64,000 nt of DNA from Streptomyces griseiscabiei. Its GTDB lineage: Bacteria > Actinomycetota > Actinomycetes > Streptomycetales > Streptomycetaceae. Positions 61,764 through 64,000 of the stretch are shown here, in pieces (position 1 is the stretch's first letter; every line of letters begins with the position of its first letter). Under the pieces are notes generated by a model. That model worked only from the letters and a program-made list of their open reading frames with translations, made no database searches and was not told where the DNA came from. The position numbers were made by a program, and so were the translations under genes. The stretch lies in contig NZ_JAGJBZ010000002.1 in NCBI RefSeq assembly GCF_020010925.1, positions 372,001 through 436,000 of the forward strand. The letters run 5' to 3'.

Positions 61764-62840
61764 ATGTTCGAGGCGGTCGAGGAACTGGTCGGGGAACACG
61801 CCGACCTGGAGAAGAAGCTCGCCGACCCGTCGGTCCACGCGGACCAGGCCAACGCGCGCAAGCTGAACAAGCGCTACGCGGAGCTGACCCCGATCGTCGG
61901 CACCTACCGCTCCTGGAAGCAGACCGGCGACGACATCGACACGGCCCGCGAGTTCGCCGCGGACGACCCGGACTTCGCCGCCGAGGTCAAGGAGCTGGAG
62001 AAGCACCGCGAGGAGCTGACCGAGAAGCTGCGGCTGCTGCTGGTGCCCCGGGACCCGTCCGACGACAAGGACGTCATCCTGGAGATCAAGGCCGGCGCCG
62101 GAGGCGACGAGTCCGCCCTCTTCGCCGGTGACCTGCTCCGGATGTACCTCAGGTACGCCGAGCGCGTCGGCTGGAAGACCGAGATCATCGACTCCACCGA
62201 GTCCGAGCTGGGCGGCTACAAGGACGTCCAGGTCGCCGTGAAGACCAAGGGCGGCCAGGGCGCCACCGAGCCCGGCCAGGGCGTCTGGGCCCGGCTGAAG
62301 TACGAGGGCGGGGTGCACCGCGTCCAGCGCGTGCCCGCGACCGAGTCCCAGGGCCGTATCCACACCTCCGCGGCCGGTGTGCTGGTCACGCCCGAGGCCG
62401 AGGAGGTCGACGTCGAGATCAACATGAACGACCTGCGGATCGACGTCTACCGCTCCTCCGGACCCGGCGGCCAGTCCGTCAACACCACCGACTCCGCCGT
62501 GCGCATCACGCACATTCCCACCGGAGTCGTCGCCTCCTGCCAGAACGAGAAGAGCCAGCTGCAGAACAAGGAGCAGGCGATGCGTATCCTGCGCTCCAGG
62601 CTGCTCGCCGCGGCACAGGAGGAGGCGGAGAAGGAAGCCGCCGACGCCCGCCGCAGCCAGGTCCGTACCGTCGACCGCTCCGAGAAGATCCGTACGTACA
62701 ACTTCCCGGAGAACCGCATCTCGGACCACCGCGTCGGCTTCAAGTCCTACAACCTGGACCAGGTCCTGGACGGTGAACTCGACGCGGTGATCCAGGCCTG
62801 CGTCGACGCGGACTCGGCCGCGAAGCTGGCAGCCGCGTAA
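61764..62840 (+). CDS. prfA: Peptide chain release factor 1
   Basis: RF1 recognises UAA/UAG stop codons and triggers peptidyl-tRNA hydrolysis, 358 residues. The codon-recognition loop is [15 protein letters not shown] with the PAT tripeptide, and the catalytic GGQ is in [21 protein letters not shown] at 61764 ([19 protein letters not shown]) gives the normal length; GAGCCGGAAGAG precedes it. PrmC, the GGQ methyltransferase, is encoded 40 bp downstream. Confidence 0.97.
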   Translation: MFEAVEELVGEHADLEKKLADPSVHADQANARKLNKRYAELTPIVGTYRSWKQTGDDIDTAREFAADDPDFAAEVKELEKHREELTEKLRLLLVPRDPSDDKDVILEIKAGAGGDESALFAGDLLRMYLRYAERVGWKTEIIDSTESELGGYKDVQVAVKTKGGQGATEPGQGVWARLKYEGGVHRVQRVPATESQGRIHTSAAGVLVTPEAEEVDVEINMNDLRIDVYRSSGPGGQSVNTTDSAVRITHIPTGVVASCQNEKSQLQNKEQAMRILRSRLLAAAQEEAEKEAADARRSQVRTVDRSEKIRTYNFPENRISDHRVGFKSYNLDQVLDGELDAVIQACVDADSAAKLAAA

Positions 62841-62879
62841 GGCCGCTCACGAGCACGACCAGTACGACGGAGGACTTGC

Positions 62880-63725
62880 GTGAACCTGCTGCTCGCGGAA
62901 GTGGCCCAGGCCACCCAGCGCCTGGCCGACGCCGGCGTGCCCTCGCCGCGCAACGACGCGGAGGAGCTCGCCGCGTTCGTGCACGGCGTCAAGCGGGGCG
63001 AGCTGCACACCGTCAAGGACGCCGACTTCGACGCCCGGTACTGGGAGGTCATCGCCCGGCGCGAGCAGCGTGAGCCGCTGCAGCACATCACCGGGCGCGC
63101 CTACTTCCGCTACCTCGAACTGCAGGTCGGGCCAGGGGTGTTCGTGCCCCGGCCGGAGACCGAGTCCGTCGTCGGCTGGGCCATAGACGCCGTCCGCGCG
63201 ATGGACGTCGTCGAGCCGCTCATCGTCGACCTGTGCACCGGCTCCGGCGCCATCGCCCTCGCCCTGGCCCAGGAGGTGCCGCGCTCGCGCGTGCACGCCG
63301 TGGAGCTGTCCGAGGACGCCCTGACCTGGACCCGCAAGAACATGGCGGGCTCCCGCGTCGACCTGCGCCAGGGCAACGCCCTGGACGCCTTCCGCGACCT
63401 CGACGGCCAGGTCGACCTGGTCGTCTCCAACCCGCCGTACATCCCGCTCACCGAGTGGGAGTACGTGGCGCCCGAGGCCCGCGACTACGATCCCGAACTC
63501 GCCCTGTTCTCGGGCGAGGACGGCCTCGAACTCATCCGCGGCCTGGAGCGCACCGCACACCGGCTCCTGCGCCCCGGAGGTGTCGTCGTCATCGAGCACG
63601 CCGACACCCAGGGCGGCCAGGTGCCCTGGATCTTCACCGAGGAGCGGGGCTGGGCCGACGCGGCCGACCACCCGGACCTCAACAACCGGCCGCGGTTCGC
63701 GACCGCCCGCAAGGCGCTGCCCTGA
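62880..63725 (+). CDS. prmC: Release-factor glutamine methyltransferase
   Basis: PrmC/HemK methylates the GGQ glutamine of release factors using SAM, 281 residues. The N-terminal helical domain is 1-~80. The methyltransferase domain has VDLCTGSGAIALALAQEVP (SAM loop), VHAVELSEDALTWTRKN and the catalytic VVSNPPYIPLTEWEY. GTG at 62880 follows GGAGG. Its TGA overlaps the ATG of the following 25-codon ORF, and prfA, its substrate gene, is immediately upstream. Confidence 0.97.
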   Translation: MNLLLAEVAQATQRLADAGVPSPRNDAEELAAFVHGVKRGELHTVKDADFDARYWEVIARREQREPLQHITGRAYFRYLELQVGPGVFVPRPETESVVGWAIDAVRAMDVVEPLIVDLCTGSGAIALALAQEVPRSRVHAVELSEDALTWTRKNMAGSRVDLRQGNALDAFRDLDGQVDLVVSNPPYIPLTEWEYVAPEARDYDPELALFSGEDGLELIRGLERTAHRLLRPGGVVVIEHADTQGGQVPWIFTEERGWADAADHPDLNNRPRFATARKALP

Positions 63726-63802
63726 TGAGCCCGCGCGCGAGCATGAGCACGCGTCTGATGAAAACCCCCCAGCAGCAGTACGTGTACGAGGAGGCCCGCT
63801 AG
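63725..63802 (+). CDS. Possible 25-residue coupling ORF between prmC and sua5
   Basis: ATG at 63725 overlaps the prmC stop by one base (TGATG), and the ORF ends in TAG directly followed by the sua5 ATG. It encodes MSPRASMSTRLMKTPQQQYV followed by YEEAR. The GAGGAGG ribosome site for sua5 is its last codons. Whether the peptide has a function is unknown; it may only carry ribosomes from prmC into sua5. Confidence 0.45.
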   Translation: MSPRASMSTRLMKTPQQQYVYEEAR

Positions 63803-64000
63803 ATGGCACGGCGATACGACACCAACGACGCGACCGACCGCGCCACCGGTCTGCGCGAGGCCGCGTCCGCCATTCGCCGGGGCGAGCTCGTGGTGCTGCC
63901 GACGGACACCGTGTACGGCATCGGCGCGGACGCGTTCACGTCGGAGGCCGTGGCCGACCTGCTGGAAGCCAAGGGCCGGGGTCGCAGTATGCCCACGCCC
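63803..64000 (+). CDS. L-threonylcarbamoyladenylate synthase (Sua5/YwlC), N-terminal part (cut by window edge)
   Basis: Sua5/TsaC makes threonylcarbamoyl-AMP from threonine, bicarbonate and ATP for the t6A37 modification of tRNAs reading ANN codons. The 66 visible residues include the YrdC-domain start GELVVLPTDTVYGIGADAF, the signature of the family, and AKGRGRSMP, matching the K-x-R-x(2)-P-like element. ATG at 63803 follows GAGGAGG at 8 nt. Confidence 0.93.
   Translation, partial: MARRYDTNDATDRATGLREAASAIRRGELVVLPTDTVYGIGADAFTSEAVADLLEAKGRGRSMPTP

Overview
This window is a high-GC actinobacterial chromosome segment, almost certainly from a Streptomyces. The evidence is the extreme third-position G/C, frequent GTG/TTG starts, a complete conservon operon, a fused 2-oxoglutarate decarboxylase/dehydrogenase (Kgd), and the lysA-hom-thrC-thrB-rho-rpmE-prfA-prmC-sua5 order typical of the Streptomyces core. 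Both ends cut a gene: the kgd N-terminus is visible at the left edge and the first 66 codons of a Sua5/TsaC gene at the right edge.

Layout, left to right. Positions 1-7876 form a minus-strand block: kgd, a two-component pair, a spermidine-synthase-like protein, a GH3 glycosidase and an MFS carrier. Next (7.9-9.3 kb) a tetR gene sits between two inverted 244-bp MITE-like elements with CTAG at every boundary. Then come a rhomboid-like membrane protein, an ABC-ATPase fragment, a GNAT enzyme, lon with an HspR-type operator, a MarR regulator and a PP2C-like phosphatase. A conservon (cvnABCD) plus a styrene-monooxygenase-like flavoenzyme fill 16.0-22.1 kb. After a minus-strand group (secreted coiled-coil protein, small hypothetical, TetR, AurF-like diiron oxygenase) follow a proline/glutamine-rich membrane protein, a DUF3291 protein, a class B PBP/RodA pair, an SH3-like secreted protein and a lipoprotein-histidine kinase pair without a response regulator. 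A tyrosine/dual-specificity phosphatase and a NERD-like protein lead into a DNA-repair neighbourhood (34.2-39.8 kb) with a LigD-type polymerase, a class II UvrA and Ku. Three different degenerate tandem-repeat arrays surround the two NHEJ genes.

From 40.5 to 47.5 kb lie a lone ketosynthase gene with three TTA (bldA-type) codons, a flippase-like membrane protein, a 1001-codon GAF/SpoIIE-phosphatase/HATPase protein preceded by four 21-bp repeats, and a TetR. tRNA-Arg(CCG), an orphan receiver protein and an ArgRS-like pseudoenzyme lacking its catalytic core introduce the aspartate-family operon lysA-hom-thrC-thrB, followed by rho and an intrinsic terminator. A trypsin-like protease with FG-GAP repeats, an LCP cell-wall ligase, rpmE (with a good sigma-R promoter), prfA, prmC, a 25-codon coupling ORF and sua5 close the window.

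Dispersed repeats are prominent. One palindromic family (core CGCAGTTCCCCGCGCCCC) occurs five times, and two copies supply stop codons or C-terminal codons to genes. A motif inside the MITEs also appears as an in-frame relic in cvnC. All assignments come from reading sequence and translations; no database search was run.
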